This document shows positions 1 to 8,673 of a DNA stretch of 64,000 bases, one piece after another. Origin of the DNA: Petrimonas sp. IBARAKI. Lineage in GTDB: Bacteria > Bacteroidota > Bacteroidia > Bacteroidales > Dysgonomonadaceae. The notes under the pieces are model-generated. The model was not told where the DNA came from. It saw only the letters and a list, made by a program, of their open reading frames with translations, and did not search any database. Numbering within the stretch: the stretch's first letter is position 1; each line of letters opens with the position of its first letter. The translations under genes were made by a program, and so were the position numbers. The stretch is taken from NCBI GenBank assembly GCA_002356435.2, contig AP018040.2, forward strand, positions 744,001-808,000. The letters run 5' to 3'.

Positions 1-258
1 TTTTTTTTCAAAAATCTTTTCAATCACTACGATTTTCCCGTCGGTAGGTGCATTCACATAATCCAGCAAGTCCCCTTCGTAAACGCGGCTCGGCTTTTTG
101 AAGAAATTCATCATCAGGGCAAAAACCACTACTGAAATAAACAACAGGATAAAAGAAAAGGGACTTTCCGGGAAAAAACGGAACATAAATCCGTTTAATA
201 ATACCAAAATAACGGTTGTGACAAACAGCGTTTTTCTCCCTTCCTTGTGAATTAGCAT
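1..258 (-). CDS. psd: Phosphatidylserine decarboxylase, N-terminal part (cut by window edge)
   Basis: Phosphatidylserine decarboxylase converts phosphatidylserine to phosphatidylethanolamine at the inner membrane. Only the first 86 residues lie in the window, and the frame is still open at base 1. What is visible fits the short Bacteroidota form: a start MLIHKEGRKT, two hydrophobic segments at about residues 11-28 and 32-48, then an FFKKPSR turn and the motif APTDGKIVVIE at about 71-81, which matches the APADGKI signature of the family. The C-terminal cleavage site that forms the pyruvoyl cofactor is outside the window. The start follows cvpA by 12 bases on the same strand, so it is probably the last or a late gene of the ompH-murI-cvpA unit. 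Confidence 0.8.
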   Translation of the reverse strand, partial: MLIHKEGRKTLFVTTVILVLLNGFMFRFFPESPFSFILLFISVVVFALMMNFFKKPSRVYEGDLLDYVNAPTDGKIVVIEKIFEKK

Positions 259-270
259 GATGTAAGGTTT

Positions 271-888
271 TTAAATAGAATCGGTTTCGAAATATTTTTT
301 CTGAAAAGCGGAATCAATGGGTTGTCCGTTTTCCGTATCGTAGTTTATGCTGCCTGAGTTCTCGATTTGTTTTCTGTATTTCTCCGGAACAAATTCTTCC
401 CACACTTCCTTATTCAGGTAGGGAACGATGGCAGGTACTGCAACACGGACCTTTTCGTAAAAAAAGGATTTCTGTTTTATATTGGGTTTAATGATTTTTT
501 CTTCTCCGTCGAGCATAAGAATAAGATTGAGCAGAATACTTAGAACAACAACGGTTGTCCCCATGGAAACCACACCTCCGAGAATCCGGTTGATAAAGTT
601 GAGGTTTACCGATTCGAACACTTTTTGTACGAGAAAACCGATTAATGAGACAACAGCCGCTATGGCTAGGAAAGCAGCCACGTAGGAGAGTACATGGGTA
701 ACCTGTGGAGAGAAATCGAACGTTTTTTGGAGGTAAGGCAGAACGGTAACAGCCAGCTTGCCGGCGAAAACGGCAGCGAGAATGACGGTTGCCAACCCAA
801 CGAGCATCATAACCAGCCCTTTCCTATATCCGTTTACGAATGCGACAAGCAGAAAAATAAGTATGATGAGATCAAACCCGTTTAACAT
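271..888 (-). CDS. cvpA: CvpA family membrane protein
   Basis: A 205-residue inner-membrane protein of the CvpA (colicin V production) family. Four hydrophobic segments are visible at about residues 5-22, 30-47, 62-84 and 100-122. An early NGYRKGL turn after the first helix and the FINRILGGV segment before the last helix are typical of the family. The hydrophilic C-terminal tail of about 75 residues is longer than in the enterobacterial protein, as is common in Bacteroidota. The molecular role is not established; family members have been linked to envelope homeostasis. It starts 3 bases after murI ends, so the two genes are almost certainly co-transcribed. As I recall, Bacteroides genomes usually place cvpA directly after infB; here ompH and murI lie between them. 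Confidence 0.85.
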   Translation of the reverse strand: MLNGFDLIILIFLLVAFVNGYRKGLVMMLVGLATVILAAVFAGKLAVTVLPYLQKTFDFSPQVTHVLSYVAAFLAIAAVVSLIGFLVQKVFESVNLNFINRILGGVVSMGTTVVVLSILLNLILMLDGEEKIIKPNIKQKSFFYEKVRVAVPAIVPYLNKEVWEEFVPEKYRKQIENSGSINYDTENGQPIDSAFQKKYFETDSI

Positions 889-891
889 AAT

Positions 892-1734
892 TCAATCGAT
901 GTTTATTTTTTGAGCTTCAATGTTCTCTTTCAGAAATAAGGACGCCATATCTGCAAATTTCCCGGGTAGGTCGGTCGTGAAATATCTAACTGTGCCGTCT
1001 TTGGAGCATCTTTTCTCCATTTCCGGGTGACGTTGAAGGTACTCTTTCAGGCTTTCCGCCACGTATTTCCCTTGCGATATAACTTGAATACCCTGGGGTA
1101 AAAACTGTTTTATTTTAGTGATCAAGAGTGGGTAATGTGTGCAACCCAGGATAATGGTGTCGATTTTATCATCCTTTTTGAGCAGGTTGTGGATGTGTTG
1201 TTTTACAAAATAATCGGCTCCGGGTTTATCAAATTCATTGTTTTCCACCAGTGGGACCCATATGGGACAGGCTTCACCCGTCACTTTCAGGTGGGGATGC
1301 AGTTTGGTAATTTCGATATCGTACGATTGGGAATTTATGGTGCCTGATGTCCCGAACACACCGATATGGCCTGTCTTTGTGAAACCGGCAACGGATTCGA
1401 CCGTAGGGCGAATGACGCCCAGCACCCTTCTCGATGGATCCATTGCGGGTAAGTCGACCTGTTGGATGGTCCGCAACGCTTTTGCCGATGCGGTGTTGCA
1501 GGCTAAAATAACCAGGTGGCAGTTCTGCCCGAAGAACCATTTTACGGCATCTTTTGTAAATTGATACACGATCTCGAAGGAGCGGTTCCCATAGGGTGCC
1601 CGGGCATTATCACCCAGATACATGTAATCGTATTGAGGAAGTAACGATTTGATTTCGGACAATACGGTAAGCCCGCCATACCCGGAATCAAAAATACCGA
1701 TAGGCGATTGTTGTTGTTCAGTACCCGCTATCAC
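892..1734 (-). CDS. murI: Glutamate racemase
   Basis: Cofactor-independent racemase that makes D-glutamate for peptidoglycan. At 280 residues it has the family's normal length. The substrate loop FDSGYGG is at 15-21, the first catalytic cysteine is C79 in LACNTASA, and the second is C198 in LGCTHYPLL, followed by H200. All the residues expected for an active enzyme are therefore present. It lies 20 bases downstream of ompH and 3 bases upstream of cvpA on the minus strand. The ompH-murI pairing is common in Bacteroidota, where both serve envelope assembly. The protein is cytoplasmic. Confidence 0.97.
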   Translation of the reverse strand: MIAGTEQQQSPIGIFDSGYGGLTVLSEIKSLLPQYDYMYLGDNARAPYGNRSFEIVYQFTKDAVKWFFGQNCHLVILACNTASAKALRTIQQVDLPAMDPSRRVLGVIRPTVESVAGFTKTGHIGVFGTSGTINSQSYDIEITKLHPHLKVTGEACPIWVPLVENNEFDKPGADYFVKQHIHNLLKKDDKIDTIILGCTHYPLLITKIKQFLPQGIQVISQGKYVAESLKEYLQRHPEMEKRCSKDGTVRYFTTDLPGKFADMASLFLKENIEAQKINID

Positions 1735-1754
1735 ACTTTTTGGCGATAATAAGT

Positions 1755-2276
1755 TTAGTTGATTCCCAGTTTTGCCTTTACCAAAGGATTGGCATCCACT
1801 GCTACCGGGTTCACAAAAGCAATTCCCGGATTGGCAAGGTCGTAGATAACCGTGAAATTATGTTCGACACCTACCTGACGGATGGCATCGGAAATTTGTT
1901 TCTTTAACGGTTCAAGCATAGCTTTTTCCTGCTGCTCGATGTCTTTTTGAGCCAATTGCATAAACTGTTGCATCTTGTTTTCCAGTTCAGTCAACTCCTG
2001 CATCCTGCGTAATTTGATGTTTTCGGCCAATGAACCCTGATAGGTGATGTAATCTGAATATTTTTTGTTGTATTCGTTTTGCATCAGCTCGAGTTCTTTT
2101 TTATAGTTTTCACTCAATGCTACGAGTTTTTGTGTGGCTTCTTCCTTTGCCGGGAAAGCACTCAGAAGATCGGTTGTATTCACATAAGCAACCGCTACCT
2201 GTGGATTTTGGGCCGAAAGGGTGGCGCTCAGTATTAAAAATAGAACACCCAAGCTTATCAACTTTGTTTTGTTCAT
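1755..2276 (-). CDS. OmpH/Skp-family periplasmic chaperone
   Basis: A 173-residue exported protein. A signal peptide (about residues 1-22, ending SATLSAQ) is followed by a short beta region containing VAVAYVNTTDLL and then a long charged helical stretch at about 45-125 that should form the coiled-coil tentacles of Skp. A C-terminal segment, IYDLANPGIAFVNP, closes the fold. Skp chaperones hold unfolded outer-membrane proteins in the periplasm on their way to the BAM complex. Bacteroidota often have two ompH copies behind bamA; here there is one copy and no bamA in view. It follows infB by about 150 bases containing a strong stem-loop. Confidence 0.9.
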   Translation of the reverse strand: MNKTKLISLGVLFLILSATLSAQNPQVAVAYVNTTDLLSAFPAKEEATQKLVALSENYKKELELMQNEYNKKYSDYITYQGSLAENIKLRRMQELTELENKMQQFMQLAQKDIEQQEKAMLEPLKKQISDAIRQVGVEHNFTVIYDLANPGIAFVNPVAVDANPLVKAKLGIN

Positions 2277-2357
2277 AATAATCCTATTTTAGATGTAAAT
2301 AAATTTTGTTTTATACCGTAACCTGAGTTGGCAATTGTAATTTCCTCCTTGTGTGTT

Positions 2358-2392
2358 TTAGCCGCACCCCGCTTCCGGCGGGATGCGGCTAA
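2358..2392 (-). repeat. Strong intergenic stem-loop between infB and ompH
   Basis: A long inverted repeat: TTAGCCGCA at 2358-2366 pairs with TGCGGCTAA at 2384-2392, followed after one mismatch by an inner CCCGC/GCGGG stem and a loop of about four bases. Neither strand carries a T tract after the stem, so it is not a standard intrinsic terminator. It may be an RNA-processing or stabilising element between infB and ompH, or one copy of a dispersed palindromic repeat. Confidence 0.6.
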
Positions 2393-2423
2393 GTAAAGGA
2401 ATTAAAATTACAATGTCAACTGG

Positions 2424-5408
2424 TTATAAAGTCTTTTTTACTTCTATCTGTTCGTAAGATTCAATGATGTCGCCCACTTTTATGTCGTTGAAGTTTTTGA
2501 TACTGATACCGCATTCGTACCCGGACGCAACTTCCCTGACATCTTCTTTGAATCGTTTCAGTGAATCCAATTCGCCGGTAAAGATAACAATTCCGTCCCG
2601 AATAAGACGAATTTTATGGGTACGTTTTATTTTTCCGTCCCGCACCATTGAACCGGCTACAGTACCTACTTTAGTGATTTTAAAGACATCAAGCACCTCT
2701 ACGTTTGCTGTAATTTCTTCTTTAATATCGGGGGAAAGCATACCTTCCATGGCGGCCTTGACCTCTTCGATTGCGTCGTAGATAATGGAGTACAAACGGA
2801 TATCGATACCTTGTTTCTCCGCTTCACGCCTTGCTCCCAAAGAAGGACGGACCTGGAATCCAATAATAACTCCGTCTGATGCTGCCGCGAGGGTAACGTC
2901 CGATTCAGAGATTTGGCCTACAGCTTTGTGAATCACGTTAACCTGAATTTCTTCGGTAGACAAGCGGATGAGCGAATCTGAAAGTGCTTCTACCGAACCG
3001 TCCACATCACCTTTTACAATGATGTTCAGCTGCTGGAAGTTTCCGATAGCTATCCTGCGGCCGATGTCATCCAGGGTAAGCATTTTCTGCGTACGCAGCG
3101 ATTGTTCGCGCTGTAACTGTTCACGGCGTGCGGCAACGTTGCGCGCATCCTGGTCGCTCTCCATGACGTTGAACGTATCTCCGGCCTGCGGTGCGCCGTT
3201 CAGCCCGAGCACCAGCGCCGGCTCTGACGGCCCTGCTTCGTTGATTTTCTGGTTCCGCTCGTTGAACATCGCTTTTACGCGTCCGTAGTATGATCCGGCC
3301 AATAACACATCGCCTTGCTTGAGCGTTCCGTTTTCAACCAAGACAGTTGCCACGTAGCCCCGGCCTTTGTCGAGTGACGATTCCACAATGGAGCCCGATG
3401 CTTTCCGGTTGGGGTTTGCTTTAAGTTCCAACAAGTCTGCTTCGAGCAGCACTTTTTCGAGCAATTCGTTGATGCCTGTTCCTTTTTTGGCAGAGATGTC
3501 TTGTGACTGGTATTTTCCGCCCCAATCTTCTACCAGGTAATTCATCTCAGCCAGTCGCTCTTTTATTTTTTCAGGATTTGCTCCCGGCTTATCCACTTTA
3601 TTGATGGCAAAAACAATGGGGACACCTGCGGCCCCGGCGTGGTTAATGGCCTCAACGGTTTGGGGCATCACATTGTCGTCGGCAGCTACAATGATGATAG
3701 CTACGTCCGTTACTTTAGCCCCGCGGGCACGCATAGCGGTAAATGCCTCGTGGCCGGGAGTATCCAGGAACGTGATTTTTCTGCCGTCAGGCAGTTTCAC
3801 GTTGTACGCGCCAATATGCTGGGTGATTCCTCCGGCTTCCCCTTCAATAACGTTGGTGTTGCGGATGCTGTCGAGCAGGGATGTCTTGCCGTGGTCAACA
3901 TGTCCCATAACGGTAACGATTGGCGGGCGTGGTAGCAAATCTTCGAGATTATCCTCTTCTTCAGCTATGGCTTCGATAACGTCAGCGCTCACGAATTTGG
4001 TTTTGTAGCCGAATTCATCGGCAACAATATTGATTGTTTCTGCATCCAGGCGTTGGTTGATAGCCACCATAACGCCCAGGTTCATGCAGGTAGCGATAAC
4101 GCTGGTAACGGGGACATCCATCATGTTTGCCAGGTCATTTGCCGTAACAAACTCGGTAAGTTGCAATATCTTGCTTTCGCGTTCCTGTTGTTTGATTTCT
4201 TCGCGTTGTCGCTGAGAAACGGCCTCCCGTTTTTCGCGGCGATACCTTGCTCCGCCTTTTCCCCCGCGTTTTTCGGTCAACCGGGCAAGTGTTTCCTTTA
4301 TTTGTTTTTGAACGTCTTCTTCGCTTACTTCGGCTTTTATCGGTTTTCGGAGAACTTTTTTATCCCGACGGGTGCTTTCTCCGTGAGCTCCGGCTTTTTC
4401 TATATTGACTTTGCCTTTATCTATGCGTTTGCGTTTTTTCTTTTTACTGTCTTCCTCCGCTGTATTGATTACCGCCCCTTTCTTCTTTTCTTTTTCTTCG
4501 ATCGATTCTTTTTTCAGGCTTTTTACGGCTTCTTCTTTCGCTTTCTTGGCATTTTGCTCTTTTTCACGCTCCAGGCGTTCTTTCTTGCGTTGTGCCCTTG
4601 ATTTCCGGGGTGGACGGGTCCTGTCGTTTATAGACTCCAGATCGATGGAGCCTTTCACCACGATATTGGGTTCTTTCAGTTCTTTACGTATCCGAAATAT
4701 TTCGTCCGGGCCCTTCTCCTTCTCGTGCAGAGTTATATCTTCTTCTGCTTCTGTCTCTTGTTCCTGGGGGGAGTAGTCTTCCCGTTCCTTATTTGCCGTT
4801 TCATTCACCACTTCTTCCGGGGTTTCTTCGGCTTCAGATGAAGGGGCCTCCGTTACAACAGGTGCTTCATCGTGGGGGACTTCAATTTCCTTCGGCTCCA
4901 CCGGTTTCGGTGTAACTGTTTCAACCTCTTCAACTTTTTGTACAGGCTCTTCCGGTTTTACTTCTTTTACCTCAACTTCAACCTCAACTTCAACTTCAAC
5001 CTCAACTTCTTCTTCTTGTTTAGCTTCGGTTTCTTTTTTCAGTTTCTTGTGCTCGTCTAAATCGATGCTTCCTACGACGTTGAATTTTGGTTTCAAGTCA
5101 TCCGGGATTTCAGCTTTTATGGTCTCTTTTTCTATTTTCTTCTTGGGTTTTTCCTCTATTTCGTACCCTTCGATGGCAATTGTTTCCCGTTTATCATCCT
5201 TCCGGTGCATCCTTTCGAGATTTTCAATGGCCTCTTTTTTAATTTTCTTGTCTTTGCTGAATTCGGCCACCAACAAATTATACTGTTCTTCCTCAATCTT
5301 TGTATTAGGATTTGCTTCAACAGTAATTCCTTTCTTGTGCAAAAATTCAACCAACGTGTTGATCCCTACATTTAAATTCCTAGCAACTTTACTTAATCTT
5401 TCAGCCAT
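2424..5408 (-). CDS. infB: Translation initiation factor IF-2
   Basis: GTPase that brings initiator fMet-tRNA to the 30S subunit and promotes subunit joining. At 994 residues it is a long-form IF-2. An N-terminal IF2_N domain (about residues 1-55, starting [15 protein letters not shown]) is followed by roughly 370 residues of highly charged linker, then a second IF2_N-like domain near 415-470. The G domain follows, with G1 GHVDHGKT near 500, DTPGHE near 549 and NKVD near 602, then domains II, III and the tRNA-binding C2 domain. Residues around 133-146 are a Val-Glu alternation encoded by six 6-base repeats. It is the third gene of rimP-nusA-infB, 54 bases after nusA, an arrangement conserved in most bacteria. 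Confidence 0.98.
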   Translation of the reverse strand: MAERLSKVARNLNVGINTLVEFLHKKGITVEANPNTKIEEEQYNLLVAEFSKDKKIKKEAIENLERMHRKDDKRETIAIEGYEIEEKPKKKIEKETIKAEIPDDLKPKFNVVGSIDLDEHKKLKKETEAKQEEEVEVEVEVEVEVEVKEVKPEEPVQKVEEVETVTPKPVEPKEIEVPHDEAPVVTEAPSSEAEETPEEVVNETANKEREDYSPQEQETEAEEDITLHEKEKGPDEIFRIRKELKEPNIVVKGSIDLESINDRTRPPRKSRAQRKKERLEREKEQNAKKAKEEAVKSLKKESIEEKEKKKGAVINTAEEDSKKKKRKRIDKGKVNIEKAGAHGESTRRDKKVLRKPIKAEVSEEDVQKQIKETLARLTEKRGGKGGARYRREKREAVSQRQREEIKQQERESKILQLTEFVTANDLANMMDVPVTSVIATCMNLGVMVAINQRLDAETINIVADEFGYKTKFVSADVIEAIAEEEDNLEDLLPRPPIVTVMGHVDHGKTSLLDSIRNTNVIEGEAGGITQHIGAYNVKLPDGRKITFLDTPGHEAFTAMRARGAKVTDVAIIIVAADDNVMPQTVEAINHAGAAGVPIVFAINKVDKPGANPEKIKERLAEMNYLVEDWGGKYQSQDISAKKGTGINELLEKVLLEADLLELKANPNRKASGSIVESSLDKGRGYVATVLVENGTLKQGDVLLAGSYYGRVKAMFNERNQKINEAGPSEPALVLGLNGAPQAGDTFNVMESDQDARNVAARREQLQREQSLRTQKMLTLDDIGRRIAIGNFQQLNIIVKGDVDGSVEALSDSLIRLSTEEIQVNVIHKAVGQISESDVTLAAASDGVIIGFQVRPSLGARREAEKQGIDIRLYSIIYDAIEEVKAAMEGMLSPDIKEEITANVEVLDVFKITKVGTVAGSMVRDGKIKRTHKIRLIRDGIVIFTGELDSLKRFKEDVREVASGYECGISIKNFNDIKVGDIIESYEQIEVKKTL
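4973..5008. repeat. Six tandem 6-base repeats inside infB
   Basis: On the plus strand, six consecutive units of CAACTT or CAACCT encode a Val-Glu run in the IF-2 linker. Units differ only at the fifth base, a synonymous third-position change when read on the coding strand. The tract is in frame, so gain or loss of a unit would change only linker length. Confidence 0.85.
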
Positions 5409-5462
5409 ATAGTTGAGTTTGTCCTTTCTTAATTTATTGGTTTTGTGAACAGTTTAACAGTC

Positions 5463-6746
5463 TTAAATCTCCGGCTCTTCGTCGGTAGTATCTTCATCCT
5501 CAAATTCGTAACGAAGAATCTTCAATACCTCGTCCACGGTGTTCTCTTCCAGGTCGGCTTCCTTGATGAGCCTTTCACGCGGCATTGCCAACACGTTTTT
5601 GGCCGTTGAGCAACCGATTCGTTTGAGCTGATCGATTACCCATCCGTCAATTTCATCGCGGAATTCGTCCAGGTAGATATCCTCTTCGTCGAAATCATCG
5701 ATTTCCCTGAAAACTTCTATGTTGTATCCTGTCAGCATAGATGCCAGTTTAATATTTGCCCCGCCTTTACCGATTGCCAGTGAAACTTCATCGGGATAGA
5801 GAAATACCTCGGCACGGCGTTCTTCTTCCTTAACGGAGATAGAGTTGATCTTTGCAGGGCTAAGTGCTCGCTGAATAAACAGATTGGTGTTGTTCGTATA
5901 GTTGATAACATCAATATTCTCGTTGCGAAGCTCACGTACAATTCCGTGAATACGGAACCCTTTCATCCCCACACAGGCTCCAACCGGATCAATGCGGTCG
6001 TCGTAGGCCTCAACAGCCACTTTGGCCCGTTCTCCCGGGATACGGGCAATACCTTTGATGGTGATAAGTCCGTCGTTAATCTCAGGAATTTCCATTTCGA
6101 ACAATCTTTCGAGAAATATGGGCGATGTACGCGAAAGGATAATCTTCGGGTTGTTATTCTTATTTTCAACCCGGGCAACTATAGCGCGAACATGTTCTCC
6201 CTTACGGAAAAAATCGCTGGGGATCTGTTCGGTTTTGGGCAGAATAAGTTCGTTATGCTCGTCGTCGAGAAGGAGTAGTTCTTTTTTCCAGACCTGATAA
6301 ACTTCACCCGATACGATCTCTCCTACCTTTTCTTTGTATTTGTTGTAAAGATTGTCTTTTTCGAGTTCAAGGATTTTTGAAGCCAGGGTTTGACGAAGAT
6401 TTAATATGGTTCTTCGGCCAAAGTCTTCCAGTTGAAGTTCGTCGGTAACCTCTTCACCCACTTCAAAATCTTCATCGATTTTGTGCGCTTCGGTCAGGCT
6501 GATTTCCATGTTGGGATTCTGGAGCTCGTTGTCTTCAACGATAACCCGGTTGCGCCATATCTCCAGGTCTCCCTTGTCGGGATTGATGATGATGTCAAAA
6601 TTTTCATCCGTACCCACCGATTTGGCAATCACGCTTCTGAACGACTCTTCTAGCACACTTATCATGGTGGCTTTGTCAATATTCTTCAGTTCGTTGAATT
6701 CTGAAAATGTATCTATCAGGCTGATTGTTTCCTTCTTTTTGCCCAT
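5463..6746 (-). CDS. nusA: Transcription elongation/termination factor NusA
   Basis: RNA-polymerase-binding factor that acts in pausing, intrinsic termination and antitermination. The 427 residues contain the N-terminal polymerase-binding domain (about 1-125), an S1 RNA-binding domain (about 135-200), and two KH domains with GxxG loops at GMKG (about residue 258) and GKGG (about 326). It ends with a helical segment and a very acidic tail. It lacks the duplicated C-terminal acidic-repeat domains of E. coli NusA, as is usual in Bacteroidota. It sits between rimP and infB. A terminator-like hairpin in the rimP leader makes feedback by NusA on its own operon plausible (inference). Confidence 0.97.
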   Translation of the reverse strand: MGKKKETISLIDTFSEFNELKNIDKATMISVLEESFRSVIAKSVGTDENFDIIINPDKGDLEIWRNRVIVEDNELQNPNMEISLTEAHKIDEDFEVGEEVTDELQLEDFGRRTILNLRQTLASKILELEKDNLYNKYKEKVGEIVSGEVYQVWKKELLLLDDEHNELILPKTEQIPSDFFRKGEHVRAIVARVENKNNNPKIILSRTSPIFLERLFEMEIPEINDGLITIKGIARIPGERAKVAVEAYDDRIDPVGACVGMKGFRIHGIVRELRNENIDVINYTNNTNLFIQRALSPAKINSISVKEEERRAEVFLYPDEVSLAIGKGGANIKLASMLTGYNIEVFREIDDFDEEDIYLDEFRDEIDGWVIDQLKRIGCSTAKNVLAMPRERLIKEADLEENTVDEVLKILRYEFEDEDTTDEEPEI

Positions 6747-6829
6747 ATTCTATAATTTTTTGTTTTGGGTTTCGAGTTTTTTATTCCTGCTTCTGATTTC
6801 TAACTTCTTTTTGTTGTAAGAAACAGTCG

Positions 6830-7294
6830 CTAAAACTTAATGATGTATTTTGTGTATTTTACTTCGTCGTAAGGGAAGATCAGTTCTTCTTTTATCTCAG
6901 TTTTTCGCTTTGCTCCTTCCGGCTTGACCATTCTGGCGACCTCAACGGAGAAGTTCTTCTCTGTTGAGGATTTTAGGGTTCCCTTGAGTTTTTCACCTTT
7001 CCGGGTAAGCACTTCAATCTCTTTTCCTTCGTATTTTTTATATTGACGAGGGGTTTTAAACGGAGATGTCAATCCGGCAGAAGTAACTGTCAACTCGAAA
7101 TCTTCAACGTCTCGGTCGAGTTTCGATTCGAGGTAGCGGCTCAGTTTTACACAGTCGTCTATGTTAACACCGTTATCGTTATCGATTTCGACGGTTATCG
7201 TGCCGCCGGCGGCAACAATAACATCGACAAGGTAGTCGGAAGAGTCTTTTAAAAACTCTTCAGCCATTGCTTTTATCTCGTTTTTCTCCATCAT
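6830..7294 (-). CDS. rimP: Ribosome maturation factor RimP
   Basis: Cytoplasmic factor for 30S subunit maturation. I chose the start at MMEKNEIKAM (7294 or 7291) rather than the upstream in-frame codon at 7345, because the extra residues (MTRGALECSF...) would be encoded by the leader hairpin and lie at the predicted transcription start. This gives 154 residues, the family's normal size. The N-terminal alpha-beta domain contains the signatures VDVIVAAGGTITVEIDN, CVKLSRYLE and ELTVTSAGL, followed by a C-terminal Sm-like barrel (EVLTRKGEKLKGTL to the end). It is the first gene of rimP-nusA-infB. Confidence 0.93.
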   Translation of the reverse strand: MMEKNEIKAMAEEFLKDSSDYLVDVIVAAGGTITVEIDNDNGVNIDDCVKLSRYLESKLDRDVEDFELTVTSAGLTSPFKTPRQYKKYEGKEIEVLTRKGEKLKGTLKSSTEKNFSVEVARMVKPEGAKRKTEIKEELIFPYDEVKYTKYIIKF

Positions 7295-7318
7295 GTGCAC
7301 ATGCAAACAAACAAAAAA

Positions 7319-7336
7319 GGAGCATTCCAGTGCTCC
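7319..7336 (-). terminator. Terminator-like hairpin in the rimP-nusA-infB leader
   Basis: Read on the minus strand, GGAGCA (7336-7331), loop CTGGAA and TGCTCC (7324-7319) form a perfect 6-bp stem, followed at once by six T residues. It lies about 12 bases after the predicted transcription start and before the rimP start codon, with no minus-strand gene upstream that it could terminate. It therefore looks like a leader attenuator rather than a gene-end terminator. Confidence 0.65.
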
Positions 7337-7354
7337 CCTCGTCATTTACCGGTA

Positions 7355-7386
7355 CAAAGATATTATTTTCTAATGGATTGACAAAA
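7355..7386 (-). promoter_or_regulatory. Predicted promoter of rimP-nusA-infB
   Basis: On the minus strand, TATCTTTG (7362-7355) matches the Bacteroidota -7 element TAnnTTTG, and TTTTG (7386-7382) lies 19 bases upstream, matching the -33 element TTTG. The predicted transcription start is near 7348. Element sequences and spacing both fit the consensus. Confidence 0.75.
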
Positions 7387-7652
7387 TGTTTGGGTTTTTT
7401 TCTGTTGTCGATCGGATTAATTCAAAGACGCTCATATGTAGATGTTGTGTGAGAAATAAAACAAAAACGGATAGTTAAACGTTAATTAAAAGATTTAAAA
7501 AACTTCTAAAAAGATAAAACCTGCCAGCATAAGGACGGTTAAAAGGGATGCAGGCGGCCTGGAAAATTGGCGCGGTTTTTGAGGGAATTTAGGAGTGTTA
7601 ATGCGCCAGGTCTCCTGGAAGATATAAACAGAACTAAAATAAATTACAAACG
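7387..7652. other. Intergenic region between the divergent rimP and lemA genes
   Basis: A 266-base AT-rich stretch. No convincing ORF is visible. Close to lemA there is a small perfect hairpin, CCAGG TCT CCTGG (7606-7618), and a looser TGGCGC/GCGCCA pairing around it. I could not identify a clear TAnnTTTG promoter for lemA. Confidence 0.5.
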
Positions 7653-8231
7653 ATGAAGTATTTAACGTACATTTTAGTATTAGCCGTTATGGGAGTTGCT
7701 CTTTCGAGTTGTGGTTACAATACGATGGTAAGCAAACAGGAAGGCGTTAATTCACAATGGGCAAATGTGGAGAACGCATATCAGCGCCGTGCCGATCTAA
7801 TCCCCAACCTGGTGGCAACTGTTAAAGGGTATGCCGAGCACGAGCAGGAAACTTTTACACAAGTAACGGAAGCCCGCGCTAAAGCAACGCAGATGACAGT
7901 TGATCCAGAAAGTTTGACCGAAGAAAGTATTCAGCAGTACCAGCAAGCTCAAAGCCAGCTAGGTTCTGCTATCGGACGATTGCTACTTATTCAGGAAAAT
8001 TATCCCGAACTGAAGGCAAATCAAAACTTTTTGGCTCTTCAGGACGAATTGGCAGGTACCGAAAACCGCATCTCGGTGGAGAGAAACAAGTTTAATCAAA
8101 CGGCTCAGGATTTTAATGCTTATATCCGTCAGTTCCCGCGTGTTATTTATGCCGGATGGTTTGGTTTCAAGCCAAAAGGTTATTTCCAGTCTTCTCCCGG
8201 AGCGGAAACGGCTCCCCAGGTTCAGTTTTAA
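7653..8231 (+). CDS. LemA family lipoprotein
   Basis: A 192-residue LemA-family protein. Residues 1-20 form a lipoprotein signal ending in the lipobox LSSC, so C20 should be lipidated. The mature part has the LemA signature: QWANVENAYQRRADLIPNLV, followed by a VKGYAEHE segment and helical regions ending IYAGWFGFKPKGYF. The family is an anchored helical bundle of unclear function. In Bacteroidota it is commonly adjacent to TPM-domain genes, as here: two TPM genes follow, the first after 16 bases. That suggests a shared envelope role, possibly in membrane-protein quality control (inference). Confidence 0.93.
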   Translation: MKYLTYILVLAVMGVALSSCGYNTMVSKQEGVNSQWANVENAYQRRADLIPNLVATVKGYAEHEQETFTQVTEARAKATQMTVDPESLTEESIQQYQQAQSQLGSAIGRLLLIQENYPELKANQNFLALQDELAGTENRISVERNKFNQTAQDFNAYIRQFPRVIYAGWFGFKPKGYFQSSPGAETAPQVQF

Positions 8232-8247
8232 ACGCCTTGCCCCGATT

Positions 8248-8673
8248 ATGTTAACTCCGGAAGAATTAAACAGGGTGGTTGAATCCATTCGGGCCGCAGA
8301 GGGCAGGACTTCTGCAGAGATTAGAGTCTGCATTGCGAAAAAATGTAAGGAGAATCCCCTGGATGCCGCTTACAAGAAGTTCAAACAGCTAAAAATGGAT
8401 ACTACCGAATTGCGTAATTCGGTGTTGATTTATGTAGCCCCCGACAATCACAAGGCTGCCGTTGTAGGTGACTCAGGAATAGATGAGGCAGCTCAGGAAG
8501 GCTTCTGGGATTCGGTGCTTGAAGAGATGTTTTCTTTTTTTAAAAACGGACGTATTTGCGAGGGGATCTGTCGGGGTGTGGGTAAAGTTGGAGAGTTGGT
8601 AAATTCCCGTTATCCGGTTTCGGAGAACGATGTAAATGAATTGTGCGACGATGTTATATGGGATGAAGAGTAG
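8248..8673 (+). CDS. TPM-domain protein, soluble form
   Basis: A 141-residue protein with a single TPM domain (formerly DUF477). I placed the start at MLTPEELNRV (8248), because the upstream extension overlaps lemA and does not look like protein of this family. Family-type features are the EGRTSAEIRVCIAKKC strand, a central NSVLIYVAPDNHKAAVVGDSGI segment and a C-terminal helical part. There is no signal peptide or membrane segment, unlike its downstream partner. TPM proteins include plant PSII-repair factors and bacterial membrane-linked proteins; the biochemical activity here is unknown. It overlaps the next TPM gene by 11 bases. Confidence 0.85.
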   Translation: MLTPEELNRVVESIRAAEGRTSAEIRVCIAKKCKENPLDAAYKKFKQLKMDTTELRNSVLIYVAPDNHKAAVVGDSGIDEAAQEGFWDSVLEEMFSFFKNGRICEGICRGVGKVGELVNSRYPVSENDVNELCDDVIWDEE

